A DNA stretch of 64,000 nucleotides from Sclerurus mexicanus (GCA_013396755.1 VWZF01006901.1:1455563-1519562); one strand, 5' to 3'; counted from the stretch's first letter, positions 1 through 14,478 are shown. The notes: generated from the sequence alone by a model not told the origin. Translations and numbers: made by a program.

Positions 1-3000
1 GAGAGGACAAAAGGTTCAATTTTGTCCCTTCCCTTTTATTTTCAGTTGGATCTTCTACTGGTTCTACATGATTTATTACTAAAAATCAAAGTTCTCATGC
101 TGAAATAAATGTTCTGGATGATATGGAAGAGCTTCTCCAAATTTTATGCATGGTCACTGAATGCACCTGATTTTTGTACAGGAAGCAGCCATCTAAAGAG
201 GGAAGTATCTGTTTATTTTCCTGGTTCTTTGCTCTATTTGAAAACCTTAAATGCACAATCTGGCTGTCCAGCCACCATATACCACCTTACTAATTCCCTT
301 CAAAAATCCTTTTAATGGATACTGGCACACCCAGTATAGATTTTGAAAGTTCTGAGGTTTGGATCAAATTTTCCGAAACAAGTTTTAGCATCCTTCATAT
401 CTGCTCACACTGTTATTCGTCATATGGGTCAAAGCTGCTCAGATAACCCTCTGTTTCCCCTTTGAAGAATTACCTTGCATTGGGATTTACCTCAATGTTC
501 ACTTTACTGCAGGACTGCAAGATAACTATGGATAAAAGACCTTCCTTTGCCCTTCAGTGTTTCAATGAGTACTGGCCTCAAGTGAAGAGCTCAGCTGCAG
601 TCAAAGTTTGTCATAACAAAGAAGCTTGATTAAATAAGAGAAATGTACCATTTGGCAGAGTCCTTCAGCCGTTCATAAAAGTCAAAGATAATACTCAATG
701 TTTTGATCAGAAACTGTTCATCCTTTGACTTGCATCCTTGATGACCTTTAAATTACATTTGAATACATTTCAATTACAAGACAGAAAAATCACCCTGGCA
801 GATGGACCGAGGTCATTACCTATTTACCTTCTCTTTTGCTGAAGCCCCTGCATCTTCTATGGCCTTACAATAATAAAGTATTTTTTTTTTATTCTTCAGA
901 GAGTGATGTAGCTTAATTAGTTTTAAATCCTAACCCAAACTACAACAAATGTTGTAATTGTTTGGTAGAATACTTGAGAAGCTGTAGCACCATTTGTGTC
1001 TCCTTACAAACCCAATAAATGGAAGTACAAAGAAGGACAGAAGCCGAAGGGTGACTCAAATGCATTGGCATCACTCTAGACGAAGACTGAAAAACTAAAG
1101 GGTTAAAGTGATCAAGCCAATTGCAGTAAAAAGGAAGAAATGTCACACGTGAACTGAGAACTCAACTAGGGAAACAGCAACAGAAAAGATGGAAAGCAAG
1201 AATGAAATTCACAGAATTGAAAAAAAATTAACTTTTCACTAAAAAAGAAGCTGTAAGAGGCTTCCTCATTTCCACAATACTGATCTAACAATCCACTTAG
1301 AATATGGGCAAAGAATGGGCACTACATGCTACCTTAGACAACAAATGGTCTTAATCAAGTATGTTATGAGACACTAAAAACTCAAGCACTCTTGTTTAAA
1401 AAAAACACTTGCTGTTTCAAAAAGTAGACTGTAAGAAAGATTCAATAACGATACTTTTTTTTGTTAAAATCTGAGGTGGTTAGTTTTAGTTGCAAAAGCA
1501 AACAAAGCCTGTATGTCAACATGAACTTCCCCCGCTGCACAGGAGTGTGCCTCAGCAGGGACAATGGCCTAGTTCAGCTTGCCTTGTGCCTTTGGTGCCT
1601 ACATGCATCCTATATATGCAGAACAGATACCAAAGGTCATGTGGCAAAAGACACCCCTAAAAAGTTGTCAATTTGTAAATTGAAGTCAGTACTCACTAGC
1701 ATGACTTTTACCAGATAAAAACAGGTCCAGTCAAGTCTTCTTTCAGAGCTAATGTTGCCAGTTTTGTTTCAGACTGAAGACTTCAGTTAGTCTACAGTGA
1801 AAAGTTGTAGGCTTGGTACAGGTTGAGCAGCAGCTTAATCATAGCTGTAATCTCACTAATGCAGAGAAATTTTATTGCCTTCCTCTTGGAGACATAAGTG
1901 GATGTAACCTTGTCTCTCAATCAGGCTTAACAGAACATTAAATGCAAGTGCTGTCAGTAGCTAACTTCTTTAATGAAGGCAGCAGTATATAAAATTGAAT
2001 TGAACTATTAATTAAATTACTCCTGCAGAACTCACATGATGGTAGAAACATTCTGTAAAAAGTCTTGAGTATAAATGTTAAGATTTTCAACAAAATAACC
2101 AGTCTTTGATTAATGGAGATGTGATCAGTCTATACATTAACTTGGAACCATCTATGAACTGTCACGGAAGTAATTTTGTGTCATCTCAAAACCAGGACAA
2201 ATTTGTCAAAGTACTACATGTAACACAAGGTCTTATGTAATTAACTTCAGTGATTAAAATGCTCATAAATTGTGTGTCCTTGGCTAAGCACAGCACTGCC
2301 ACGGTCTCAGTTTCAAGAGAGCTGATGGGTCAGCACTTACTAGTGTAACAGAAGTACAGGAAGATTACTGCAGGCAGACCTACCTGTGCAGTTGGTTTAC
2401 ACACTACTGTGCTTGCACTGAGATGAAATCATAGTTACCCTACCCAACACCACAGACAGTGGCAAGATACAGAAAGCGCAAAGTGTAAGCAAGACAAAAA
2501 ATCCTACAACCCACTCTTATTTTTTCACAATGATGCCGAAGACTCAGCATTTTAAGATGTGACATCGTGGTATGTGGTGGGTTTTCTTCTTTGTTTTTTT
2601 CATTTTGTTATGAGCCATGCTCATAGTAGCACCTGCACACCATCCTATAGAAACAATACATATTGCATTTGTTGGGATAGTAATTATATTGGACCAGATT
2701 CCCAAAGGGAAACATGCTTCTCCCCAGGAAGCTTCAGCTGGAGGCTTGCACTGGAGCTACCCCTGCTGCTGGGCTCGGCTCTCTGCCTCCTTGGGAAGCT
2801 GCTATATGGTTCCATCAGAGTCACTACAAAAACACGGCAGGACCCTCTGTATCCCCACAGCTTGCACACTTCCCCATGGCAGAATGCAAGAGAGAGGTCC
2901 TCTCCCTGCTCCACACACTATATTTGGTTTCTATCCAGTAACTGTTTGAAGTAAAACAGACTTTCCAGAATGGCCCACAACTGTCAGAAACTAAATGAAG

Positions 3001-6000
3001 CACATCCCACAGATGGTTCCAGACTGTCTTTGGCATTCCCCAGGCAGCATTGAGAGCCCAGACTACGTGAAGAACATCTCACTACTTTACATTACCTGAG
3101 CAGTGGGAAGTAAAGGTGAGGGCAGATTTTCAGAGGAAGAAAGAAAATATGCAAATTAAGATGAGAACATCATAAAGGACCTCCTAACCTATGCATGACA
3201 GACACATACACTAAGACAGACAATCCCAGAAGAAAAAAAGGAGGGATGAAAGAGCTATTTTGGCCCACAAGATACATTTTGACATTTCTTCTAGACTGTC
3301 AAAGTAGGTAATGCTGACTCTAGTTTCTCCTGTCCTCATCTCACAACCTTTCATCAGCAATAATGTTACTTAAAAAAGAAGTAAGAGAGAAGCCTTGTAA
3401 TGCAGGAGCTGGCTCCACTGAGAGACAGATCAGCAGTGCTTATTACAATGAAAAGGAGACACCTTCATGTTAGTGAGTGATCATGACTTTTTAGAAAAGA
3501 CTTGACCTTCCTAACCCTGGCATAGATCAAACAAATTGAGACATGCCTAATTTATGGCAACCCCTTCTATATACAATACAGTGGGTTTTTCATGCACTGA
3601 AGACTTTACTGCCGGTTCAAGACGCACAGAAAGCAAGGAACGGAAAGGATCTTCCAACACAACTGTGTTTCTCCTTCAGGATCACTTCTCGCTCTTCCAT
3701 CTGTGCTACCAAGCTCTGTTCACAAACCCCAAAGAACTTGGTGTCACAACAGGGCTGTGAAAGAGCAGATTGCAGGAAGGAATGAATGTGAACTACTGAC
3801 TGACAACAGGTACATGAGCCAAGATTTACTCCCAGTTCTGCTACTGACTTGCTATTTCTCTCTGCCTCTCTTTCCCTTTGGTATGTGTAAAGCAAATACC
3901 TTTGGAATCACAGAATTCTTCAAATGCTTAGGTAAAAAATACAATGCAGGACAACAAGAGGATAAACACACTTATTGCCATATTCTACTGCTCAGAAGCC
4001 TGGCAACCTTAAAGTGACCAAAGCAGATACAAATGGAGTTAGAAGAAACCCTGCTTGTTCATCACTTAGAAATTAGAGTATCTATTAGAAAGAAAGCAGG
4101 TTTACAAGGATAGGTGTTTTGGGACATTTTTGAGCAATTTTTTCAAACAAGTTGCTAAGTGCAAGACAGGTTTTACTTAAAACAGGTGCTATTTTTTTTC
4201 CTAAGCAGTATCGTTATGTAAAATGTGCATCTAAGCAAACAGATTAGCTCATACAGTGATGTGCATAGAGCACCATGACAGTGAAGCTATCAGGCTCATT
4301 GGAAAGCATGCCTTAGAAACAACAGAATCATCTTGTTTCTACTAGGAAAGGCCTTTAATCCCAGTTGCTGTAATTGGGATAGCACTGGTGTTCAGTGTAA
4401 AGCAGCAAGATGGTATCAAATGCCATAGCAAAGATATATGTCCCTTATAACTAGGCTGCACACAGGCAACAATATAAGGAAATTCAATCCCTCTTCTACA
4501 TAATTTTGCTGGTAAAAGTTACCAGGTGTACTCCTGCTATTATACGCTGTTTCAACTCAGGGAAGAGGTTTACTGAACTGGAAGAAAGCATGGAGCTCTG
4601 TGAGATGTCCTGGTGGTACAGCCTGTGGGCATTCCTGTATTTGCAAAGGTGCCCACTGCATAGGGATGGGCCCAAACATACTAATTGAGAAAACAGAACC
4701 AAGCATCAGCTAGACAGAAATTATTCATGGTTCTTCCCTCTTTGGAAAGGGGTCCTCCAAAGGAATTCCAGATCAATTCCAGACATTCTTTAGGAAGTCA
4801 TAAGTCTTCGAGAAATTTGGCATCTTGAATTTACTCTGCATGCCTCAGAGCTAACCTCTCCTAAATGCAGTGGACCAGGGCTTACTTACTATGGTTCTCC
4901 CTCCTACTAGAGCACGCCTCTGTCCCTGCCACCAAAGGGGAGCCATGGTAATTTTCCCCCAGGAAGCAAGTTCATTATATGCTGTGTCAAGTATAAAATA
5001 GCTTTTGGCTCCTTTAGATTTTTTCGTTTGTTTGTTTTGTTTTGCATCATAATCCAGAATAAAAGGCGATGTGCATTGAATTGTTATGTGATAAAAGACA
5101 CAACTGCCACTACACAAGTTGAAGCAGCTCAATAGCTGAAAAGAGCAGCTTACTGCAGAGAATTGATGTGACAAAACTTGGAGGCATTTTTGGAGTCAGG
5201 CAATAGATCTTCAGTCCAGCATTGAGCAGCAAGTGTATTGAATGCAGGCTGTGTAACATTCAGCATGCACATTAGCTTTCTGGCTTTCTGTGAGACAGCC
5301 TCACTGCTTGGAGAAGATTTCTTTAAAACAACACCTTGATGGTGTTTTCTCAGGCTACGAAAGTGTATGTGAAAGAAACAAGGCCACCTTCAGTAAGTGT
5401 AAGGCTTAAAGTATGTAGGATAAGCTCCTGCTAAAATTTTCGTATGACATAATAAGGCTCAGATTTAAATCCTGTGGTCTTTGTAGAAAATGAGTTTACC
5501 TGAGAAAAGAAGATCCAGACATTTAAATCTGGTACTGACAAAATGGTGGGGATTTTGCCACCAGTTTTAAAGGAAACAGGAGTGGGTTGCCAGGGCATGA
5601 TGCTCATTGTTGTACAGTGACAACCACATCCAGCAACTCAGCTGGGAGCTGAAAACTCAATAATTTGAGGGACTTGGCTTGAAAGGACCTGAAATATTGA
5701 TGCCTGCTTTAACTTGGAAATACACCATTTGCTTGCAACAGTTATTTCGAGACTTCACATTTACAAATACAGGACAGGACCTTCTCTCACAATCCTCCCT
5801 GGGCCCGCCCTCCAAACCATCCCCCACACCTTCCCATCTGACAAAACATGCATATTGAATATTTTAATAAGCAGCAACACTTGAGAATTAAAATTATGTA
5901 TCTCTCTAGTAAAATAGTTGGAGTAGAGGGCAGGAAAATAAACAGAGCTTTTTGACTTCAGTGGAAAAAAAATACACAATTTTGCATACACAGATCAAAA

Positions 6001-9000
6001 TACTTTTGTAAAATGAATTTGTGCAACAAATAACTACCAGACTTCTGAAAAGTGTAGACCTCCTAACTTTCATGAAAAACACTTAAAAACCCAAAGGTGA
6101 CGCCTTTGTCTTCTCTGAATCTGCAAATTTCACTTGAACGAATTTTGCTATGATTTCTTCATCTATCAACTTTCTCCTTGCAGCATTTGGTTACCTTTCA
6201 GCTACCAACTTACCTACCTGCAGAATCATTCTGTACATGGAAACTGTCTCACCATTTCACCATCCTCACTGCTTTCCTGCAAAACCTATAAAGCTCTGTT
6301 ACATGTTCTTTTACCCTTAATACTCACTATCATGAGCAAAGTTGACCACCAAGAACAGGATGTGAGCAGGCAATTAATATGTGCCTCCCAGGCATGTGGC
6401 AAAGATTTATTCTACCCCAAAACCAGAGAGAGAACAGGACAAAGTCGGAGTCACGTCTCCTGTATAGTCCACTTCAGCATCTGGGGAAGCCCAGTGGTGC
6501 CTGCTCCAGGCTGCATCTCTGCTCAGACCACAGTGCACAACCTGCAAGCACTAACAAGCAAGACAGAAGGATGCAAAGAAGCATCAGCATACACCAACAT
6601 TAAGGCTCTGTCCTGCAGTCCTGACACAGTTTCAAATAAGACTCCATAAATAACTTAAATGAAATTTACATATCAAAAGAGCTCAACTGTTCTCGTTAAC
6701 TTTAGCTGGAATTTCTGAGTAAGAAAAGAGTGGTCAATTCCTATAAGGGAAAAGGCCAAATCCTGACAGAAGCAGCTGTTTCTCACCTCTGGGGCACAAA
6801 TCTATGTGCCCCCTATACTTTCCTTCACCTTTTCCTCATCTCTGACCAAATGCCACGTCTTGCCTCTAGCCTTTCAAATATACCTGCCAACCTGGTGGTA
6901 TGTACTCCAGCCCCACACCTGGAGATGCCTGAAGTGTTTTGGCTGAGTGATTTCTTCTAGGAATTGGTCTGAGAGAAAATTGAAATAAAGACTAAAAAAA
7001 ACCCACTCAAAAGCAAATAAAGAATTAACGGTCTTATAGTAAGAAATCTGAGGTGCTCCTAACTATATTTGTAATACATCAATTCAAATTTTTTAAAGGA
7101 TTATTATAATACAAAAATGTTAATGTTATTCTACAGTTTTCTAATATCACCATTGGAAAAAACTAAGAGTATTCAGTTTTATTTTGGCATGAATATGTGT
7201 TCCTGCTTCAAATGTATAGCAATACTTATGTTAAACATACTCTTTCAAAGTCATTCTGCCTCTCAGTTCTTATTCAGTAGCTGTTTTAACTAGTAGATGG
7301 GAAAACTGCTCATAGTTATCTCTGAGCTCATCCCAATGGAGTAGTTTGAAAGCCTCAGGGTTTCTAAAACGTCTGCCATGGCAAAAGGGAAGGCTGTCCC
7401 AGGATGCCTAAGCAGGACTCAGTGAGTCACTGAGATGTGTTCGAAGTAAGTCTGACTCTTCAACTCTCCTGTCCATTTAGGCATCAATTCACCTGTACAT
7501 GGGGTTTTGCCTTAGTGAGTATGTTTAAGGCATTAGAGGTACTTTTGATTTGGAAAAAAAAGAATAATAATTCTCCAAGAACCAAAACCTGAGGCTCTTT
7601 GGAATTTTCTTTATTGCTTGTATTAGGAAGTAACAGTGGAGAAGACTGGCCAGCCTTGGAAACAACCCACAGACAGTATTGCGAACCCAGCTTTCCCTTC
7701 ATTGTGTATGCAAAACACACAATGCAGCTAAAAACAACTGAATGCCTCAGATTTGCTTCTCCAACATGCTCTTGGAATTGCCATTAAACCCTAATTTTTC
7801 TCTCTGATCTTTCCAATCTCCTTTCCACTTTAGAAGATCTCCGGAGGTGGCAGGAGCAATCACCATCAGTATCTTAAATGAGCAGCTCCAGGCTTCTGAG
7901 GTTTTGTTGAACACAGAAATACATTGACACAAACAGCCCTGGGAACACAGACAGAACTAAAAGATGGCTCATAGCGAAGGAAAAAGGGCTTTTCAGGAAA
8001 TATCACAAAATTCTACAAAGCAACTTCTAACCAGGAATGTTTCCCAAGAATTGACATGACAATAATACTGTAACAGTCAAAATGGAAATTGTAGTTGCAG
8101 TTCTCAAGAAAAAGAGGTGATTTCTCTTAGTTTTGTGAATTTGGGTATGCATTAGTTCAGCTCCCTCCTTGAGAGGAAGACTCCTCAATCTGGCACATGC
8201 AATGCCACTGCGGAGCAAGGAAGAGGAGTTCCTCCAGTTCCATGTTAGGAGAATTCTTTCCTCCATGTGATTTTACAAGGTAAGTCCAGATTGTTCATCA
8301 GCCACCCACTGATCTTTCCAAATTTCTCTTTAATACTTAATTCTGTATTTTATAATTTTAAGCCAAGTCCATGCAGCAGGAGACCATGTGTGAAGAAGAT
8401 AAAATGGAAAGCTTAACAAAAACCAGTCTCCCCATGTCCACGAGAACTCTTAACCTGAAAGATTCAAAACAATAATGCCTGGCATTTAAATACAGCTCCA
8501 ACATCAAAGTGCTTTACTAGAGCCCACATATGCTGTAATAAAAGACTCAGGAAGTATAAAATCCTGCTCTGTCAGGATGACCGTGTCAGTAATTTTGGGT
8601 TTAATTATGCCGTGTCAGGAGACTTCCATCAGCTTCCCTGAGGGCTTACTCCTAATCTCACAGATTTCCCTGTAAAATTCTTTAAGACTCTGTCACTAAT
8701 TGAGCAATTGTTGTGTGTAAAACTTAGCATTACACAGATTTAGATAGAGCATCCAAATGGACAATGAACTTGTATAATACATATATCTGTTGGCACAAAG
8801 CAGCCAGAGACTCTTACTGGAATTTGCTTCCATGGAAGATGTGAGGGATCTTAGAAAGTGAAAGAGGAGGTGCAGGCACAAGCTGTAAGGGAGAGAAAGA
8901 CTTATACAGAGCAGTGGAAGAAGACTCAAAGGAGGAGCAGTTCAGACTTAGGACTGGAGATGCCAATGGAGCAAAACCAGTGGGCATCAGTGTATGCTGA

Positions 9001-9637
9001 TGTAAATGGTGTGGCACAAGGAAGAGTTAGACTCAGGAGTTTAGGCACAGCTGGTAAGAGGAAAGATACAGTCCGACACTTTGAGAATTATTATTTTAAA
9101 TAGTTGCATCCATGACTAGATGGAGATGAATAAATTTATTTCAAACTAATTTTTAGCAGGTAAATTACATTTTAATGCATTTTTCCTTTTATACAAACTT
9201 GTTTAAAATTTAATAAGAACTAGTGATGACTTCCCTGAATATCTGATTTTTTTGTAATCTACTCAAGTAATTTATATATGAAATACTGCATTACTGAATA
9301 ATGCTGCAAAGTTTAATAAGTTAAAAGGTGATGATTTTATATGAATGTAGAAATGAAGCAAGTAAGAGCTGTGGCTATGGATGTAAATTCAAGTTCTATG
9401 ATAATGCAGTAAATACTATGAAAGAAGTATCTAAGTGAAGTTGTGCCCTGTTTCTTATCCCTGTCCTTTCCTATCATGAGGAAGTTTTGTCCTGGCTTGT
9501 TTTCAGTTTCTGTTTTCTCAGGAGATATGCAGGAAGATTTTCTTTAAAGTAGCTGAAAGATAGAAACACAATGTAAATCTAAACCCAGTGTTCTTCATCT
9601 TCCTCTTATCCCCTACAGAGTTGGTACTACAAAGCAA
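1..9637. other. Noncoding stretch, nothing recognised
   Basis: This is AT-rich intronic sequence with no identifiable repeat or exon. The longest open frame is 6134-6649 (+, 171 codons). It begins with TTG, lies in unremarkable sequence and matches no family I recognise. A somewhat GC-richer patch at about 2690-2900 gives overlapping frames in several phases, which points to composition rather than coding. Confidence 0.6.
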
Positions 9638-9905
9638 TAGAGCACTCTCCTATGAGAAAAGGCTGGGAGAATTAGGATTGTTCAGCCTGGAAAAGAGCAG
9701 GCTTCAGGGTGACTTACGTGCGGCTTTCCAGTACCTGAAGGGAGTCTACAAGAAAGAAGGAGACTATTTACAATAGCATGTAATGACATCACAAGGAGGA
9801 ATGTCTTTAAACTGAGAGTAGGTTTAGACTAGATATTAAGGGAAAAATCTTTTCTGTGAGGGTGGTGAGGCACAGGAACAGGTTGCCCAGGGAAATAGCC
9901 TCTAC
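9638..9905 (+). mobile_element. CR1 LINE fragment (3' region, truncated at both ends)
   Basis: The sequence agagcactctcctatgagaa, followed by a frame reading YEKRLGELGLFSLEKSR and GDLRAAFQYLKGVYKK, is the C-terminal end of CR1 ORF2. It is followed by the usual ggtggtgaggcacaggaaca segment of the CR1 3' region. The canonical 3' tail is missing, so the copy is broken or its end has decayed. It is non-functional: the open frame ends at 9776 and no upstream reverse transcriptase is present. Confidence 0.85.
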
Positions 9906-11831
9906 TATCTTCTAGGAGGTGATATGTAGTATTTCTTAATTCACTTATGAAAGAGAAATCTCCTGTTCAGTTAATTTAAAACTCATAATTAGATTTTGAT
10001 TAAACACCCAAGAGTTGAAACACAGAACTCAGACACCCATAACTCCTAAGAACGCAGCTTCAAAATATTTTTAATCAAACCTAGTAAAGACTATTGTCTT
10101 CAATAATGAGTGGATCTCTGCAATCAATAATTACTGCTTATGTTTGGTTGACCAAACTCATATAATTTAATGCAGTCTCTGCATGAAATGCATGAAAACT
10201 GTCTTGAAGAAAGGTTTAGCTAGAAAGCTGAACCTTAGCATTTAATTTCCAAAAGCCTGACTTACCATGTCAGACAGAAGATCTGAAGCAATTCTGGAGA
10301 ATTCTGTTTATAATAAATGGAGGCAACCAATAAATATTACTGCAACCAGTCAGTTGTGTGACTGGAATGTCAAACTTCATAGAGCACTGGTAGTTAAATT
10401 GCCTCACTGAAGAGAAATTACGTGGATTTGAAAGGATTATAAAAGGATAAAATATCCCAGCTGTTCTCATTCTCTTAAGGCACTTTTATTAAAGTATTTG
10501 CTGGAGGCAGGATTGTCCTGATGCTTAATTTTCACAGACACTTTACAGCCACATATAAGAGTAGAGTTCTTCTTGAGTGGATACTGTTAAGTATGGCAAC
10601 AAATACAGACAATAAGTATTATCATTTTTTTCTCTTTTTCAGGCATCAATCAAGGAGTTACTTGTCTTAAAGCTTATTTCTTAAAAATCTATCATGTAAA
10701 TAGAGTAGTAGATTTTCTGTCCTGTTGAAGGAGGAAAGTACAGTACTGACCATTAGTTATTATGCACTTAAGATATTTAGGTTTTTATTACTTTAGTTCA
10801 TCTATTTAAACTGAGATTTTCATTAACACCACTAGAAATGAACTACTAAAAAAAGGACAGGAACAAAAGCGAAAGAGGTGCATTGTCTAGATAAACTGTG
10901 TAGCGGATTTCAATCAGATAAAGGAGAAGAAAGAAAAAGAAACAGCTGGATCAAGAATTTTGCTTTCTTTCTTTTTTCTCATGAGCTCGTGTGAAAGCTC
11001 ATTACCAACCACCAGCTATTTTTGCAGGGAATAAGCTAGGGATGCTCTCTCTCCAGTTCTTAAAGGAAAAGTCTACCTGATATTAATCAGTATTACCTGG
11101 AATGAGATCTCATCACAAATAAGAGTTGAAAGAACAAGAGTGAGCTGCTTTCACATTAATGCAGAAAGCTTCTGTCAGCTGAGTTTGAAACAGGTGAGCA
11201 CATGCCTGATGCCTGCACTGTTCCACCTCTTGGGATCACAAACAGCTTTTCCATCTCCAAATCAGATGCTGCCTCTAATTTGTCATAATACCAGACTCAT
11301 TCAAGTGTGTGCACATGTGTGCATACACCTGCCTATGGAGATCTTCTAAACCTGAACAGCGAAATACACTCTAAGAGAGCATTTGACCATGTTTACTGAA
11401 TTTAAAACATGCCCAGCAAACCTGAAGAGTGAAACAGTCTTGCTTTTCCTTCTTTGCTGAGGTAAAATGCTATATTTTAAAGCAAGAATTGTAACACATC
11501 TTGTGTATTCATTACTACATTAAGAAAAAAATATGCTCAAGCACATAACAGCAGGGTGAAGCAGTACAGTAAGAGACAGGATAAGAGCCCCCTCTAGATC
11601 TTTTGTTACATTAACCACATTCATTACATATTCAAGGCAATTTTAATAGATGCCAGACCAAGAGAAATAACTTCAATTACTTTAATTACTTTTCTTTCAA
11701 CACTACATATAAAAATGACAAACAGGAATGATGAAACTGATTTCCATATATTTGCCTGTTAGTCCTCAATGAGTACAAGTTTCTCTCTCTCTTCATTTTC
11801 TTCTTCCTTTCAGTTTTATTTAATTTTTTTT
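9906..11831. other. Noncoding stretch up to the first assembly gap
   Basis: This is AT-rich intronic sequence with no exon, RNA gene or repeat recognised. It ends in a T-rich run directly against seven Ns. Confidence 0.6.
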
Positions 11832-11838
11832 NNNNNNN
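11832..11838. other. Assembly gap (7 N)
   Basis: Seven unresolved bases separate a T-rich run from a TA-rich microsatellite. The gap marks the exact left edge of the duplicated block 11839-12960. Confidence 0.99.
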
Positions 11839-12960
11839 TATATATATAATATATATAATATATATAATTTGATTATTAAATAAAAATACACCATGTGGGT
11901 TTTTTTTCTAAATGCTATTTCTAAATATGCTATTCCTGCATATCTTGCCTGGATGCTTGTGGGACGAACAGGTCAAGGAAGCTGTTCAACATCCTTTGCT
12001 GAGACATTTTAATGAGAAAGGTAGCAGTCAGTGTAGTGCTGTCACCTTAACACACCAAAACAGCTTCTACTGCATAAAAAAACCCTGAAGTTTTTAGCAA
12101 CAGTTTTCACTCTGCTGCTTCCTGGTAAAGGAAAACTGCACTTTGATGCCAGTTAGCACCATGATGCTGATGAGTGTGCTGGTTCATCAAAGGGGTCTGG
12201 AGGGCAGCTGAGGGCTGCAGCAGAGCCACCAGACTGATTTTGCTCCCTGAAATATTCACTAGTGGGGGATCACAAGTCCTCTGCTTTGAAACTCAAGCCT
12301 GGCCAGCTTCGCAGCACTCCCAAGTTCTTTGTTTCTTTGAAAGCCCAACACCTTCATGAACATTTTGCTCTCCAGCAGGCACAGCTCTGGCTGCTGCTGT
12401 GTGAGCCTGGGGCAGGTTGCAGCCAGCCACACTGCCAAATGCACTGATGGACAGATACTGCTTGTGCTCTTTTCCTGATCTGCTGCACATGCACCACCTG
12501 CCAGCATGGACTTACTGACCAGGTCATTGCTTGGTTTTGGCATTTTGAAGCCTTTGTTAAACTGACTCTTTGCATTCAGAGATAGGGACAACAGCTGCCT
12601 CTGAGAAGCGTTACCACTTCCTATTTTAATTCAATGTTTGTATGCAGACAGGAACAGAGGAACATATCTGTCTGCCAGAAAATTAGCTAAGTGAGTATAA
12701 CAAGATGTAAGAATCTGAGAGAGTGCAGTGAGCTTCAGCCCTGCTGAAATCCTTCCTCATCAGACAATCACTTAATGCCTTAAGCAGGTAAGAAATCATC
12801 CAGCTACTTGAATCAGAGATGAAGGCACACAGTGGAAATACTCACCAGCCATACAGAGCCTTTCCAAATATGAGATTGTAAGAAATCAATTATAGACAGG
12901 TATATTTATATTACACTATATACCTGTAACTCGAATGATGTCTAATTTTGTGTCTTCTAC
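11839..12960 (+). repeat. 1122-bp block duplicated at 13357-14478 (copy 1, bounded by Ns)
   Basis: Every part compared by eye is identical to 13357-14478 at a constant offset of 1518 bases, except A at 12775 versus T at 14293. All open frames inside are the same in both copies. Copy 1 begins at the base after the seven Ns and ends at the base before the single n at 12961. The flanks differ from those of copy 2. A true tandem duplication would not be expected to end exactly at both gap edges, so a redundant contig placed between two gaps is the better explanation. No coding sequence or known transposon was recognised inside. Confidence 0.95.
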
Positions 12961-12961
12961 N
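12961..12961. other. Assembly gap or ambiguous base (single n)
   Basis: One unresolved base marks the exact right edge of duplicated copy 1. The sequence that follows (aattaaatctacagc) differs from what follows copy 2 (agagctactagaaatt). Confidence 0.98.
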
Positions 12962-13327
12962 AATTAAATCTACAGCACGGATCATATTGTCCTGAAAAGA
13001 ACTATCATTCTTCTAGGTCACTGTCAGAAATATTGTATTCTGGTAAAACCAACAGAATAAATAGTGAACTGGCAATTCATTCTCCAAGTATGCCGCTTTG
13101 TTCACCTGCTGGCAAGTTAATAAATTAGTGTATATATACATTTTTTAGGGAACTCCTGCTTTTAGCTGAGACAGCTCTTAAGATCAAAAAGTCCAAGATC
13201 AAAAATAGGAAGACAACACCAAAGGCCTTTTTTCCCCTCAGTGCTTTCCTCTCCACAGCTGTATATTTTCAGTCTTTTCTGTGACAATTATACTAAACTT
13301 TTTCATATATAAATACACCAAGTTTTG

Positions 13328-13387
13328 ATTATATAATATATATATAATATATATAATATATATATAATATATATAATATATATAATT
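13328..13387. repeat. TA-rich microsatellite (ATATATAAT-like units)
   Basis: This is an imperfect array of TATATATAAT-type units. Its right half is repeated at 11839-11868 as the start of duplicated copy 1. Such arrays commonly break short-contig assembly, which fits the gaps nearby. Confidence 0.9.
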
Positions 13388-14478
13388 TGATTATTAAATA
13401 AAAATACACCATGTGGGTTTTTTTTCTAAATGCTATTTCTAAATATGCTATTCCTGCATATCTTGCCTGGATGCTTGTGGGACGAACAGGTCAAGGAAGC
13501 TGTTCAACATCCTTTGCTGAGACATTTTAATGAGAAAGGTAGCAGTCAGTGTAGTGCTGTCACCTTAACACACCAAAACAGCTTCTACTGCATAAAAAAA
13601 CCCTGAAGTTTTTAGCAACAGTTTTCACTCTGCTGCTTCCTGGTAAAGGAAAACTGCACTTTGATGCCAGTTAGCACCATGATGCTGATGAGTGTGCTGG
13701 TTCATCAAAGGGGTCTGGAGGGCAGCTGAGGGCTGCAGCAGAGCCACCAGACTGATTTTGCTCCCTGAAATATTCACTAGTGGGGGATCACAAGTCCTCT
13801 GCTTTGAAACTCAAGCCTGGCCAGCTTCGCAGCACTCCCAAGTTCTTTGTTTCTTTGAAAGCCCAACACCTTCATGAACATTTTGCTCTCCAGCAGGCAC
13901 AGCTCTGGCTGCTGCTGTGTGAGCCTGGGGCAGGTTGCAGCCAGCCACACTGCCAAATGCACTGATGGACAGATACTGCTTGTGCTCTTTTCCTGATCTG
14001 CTGCACATGCACCACCTGCCAGCATGGACTTACTGACCAGGTCATTGCTTGGTTTTGGCATTTTGAAGCCTTTGTTAAACTGACTCTTTGCATTCAGAGA
14101 TAGGGACAACAGCTGCCTCTGAGAAGCGTTACCACTTCCTATTTTAATTCAATGTTTGTATGCAGACAGGAACAGAGGAACATATCTGTCTGCCAGAAAA
14201 TTAGCTAAGTGAGTATAACAAGATGTAAGAATCTGAGAGAGTGCAGTGAGCTTCAGCCCTGCTGAAATCCTTCCTCATCAGACAATCACTTATTGCCTTA
14301 AGCAGGTAAGAAATCATCCAGCTACTTGAATCAGAGATGAAGGCACACAGTGGAAATACTCACCAGCCATACAGAGCCTTTCCAAATATGAGATTGTAAG
14401 AAATCAATTATAGACAGGTATATTTATATTACACTATATACCTGTAACTCGAATGATGTCTAATTTTGTGTCTTCTAC
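13357..14478 (+). repeat. 1122-bp block duplicated at 11839-12960 (copy 2, continuous sequence)
   Basis: This is the partner of copy 1. Here the block is continuous with unique sequence on both sides and no Ns, so this is probably the genuine locus. It starts within the TA microsatellite and runs on at 14479 into acagagctactag. The short frames it contains show no coding character. Confidence 0.95.

Noticed and set aside
5341..5400. Minus-strand acceptor-like site followed by Trp-Pro codons, considered as the start of the HHAT terminal exon
   Set aside because: After Trp-Pro the translation diverges entirely from HHAT and reads charged, non-membrane residues.
6134..6649. 171-codon plus-strand open frame
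   Set aside because: It starts with TTG, has no recognisable domain, lies in unremarkable intron sequence and opposes the HHAT strand. Length alone does not support a gene.
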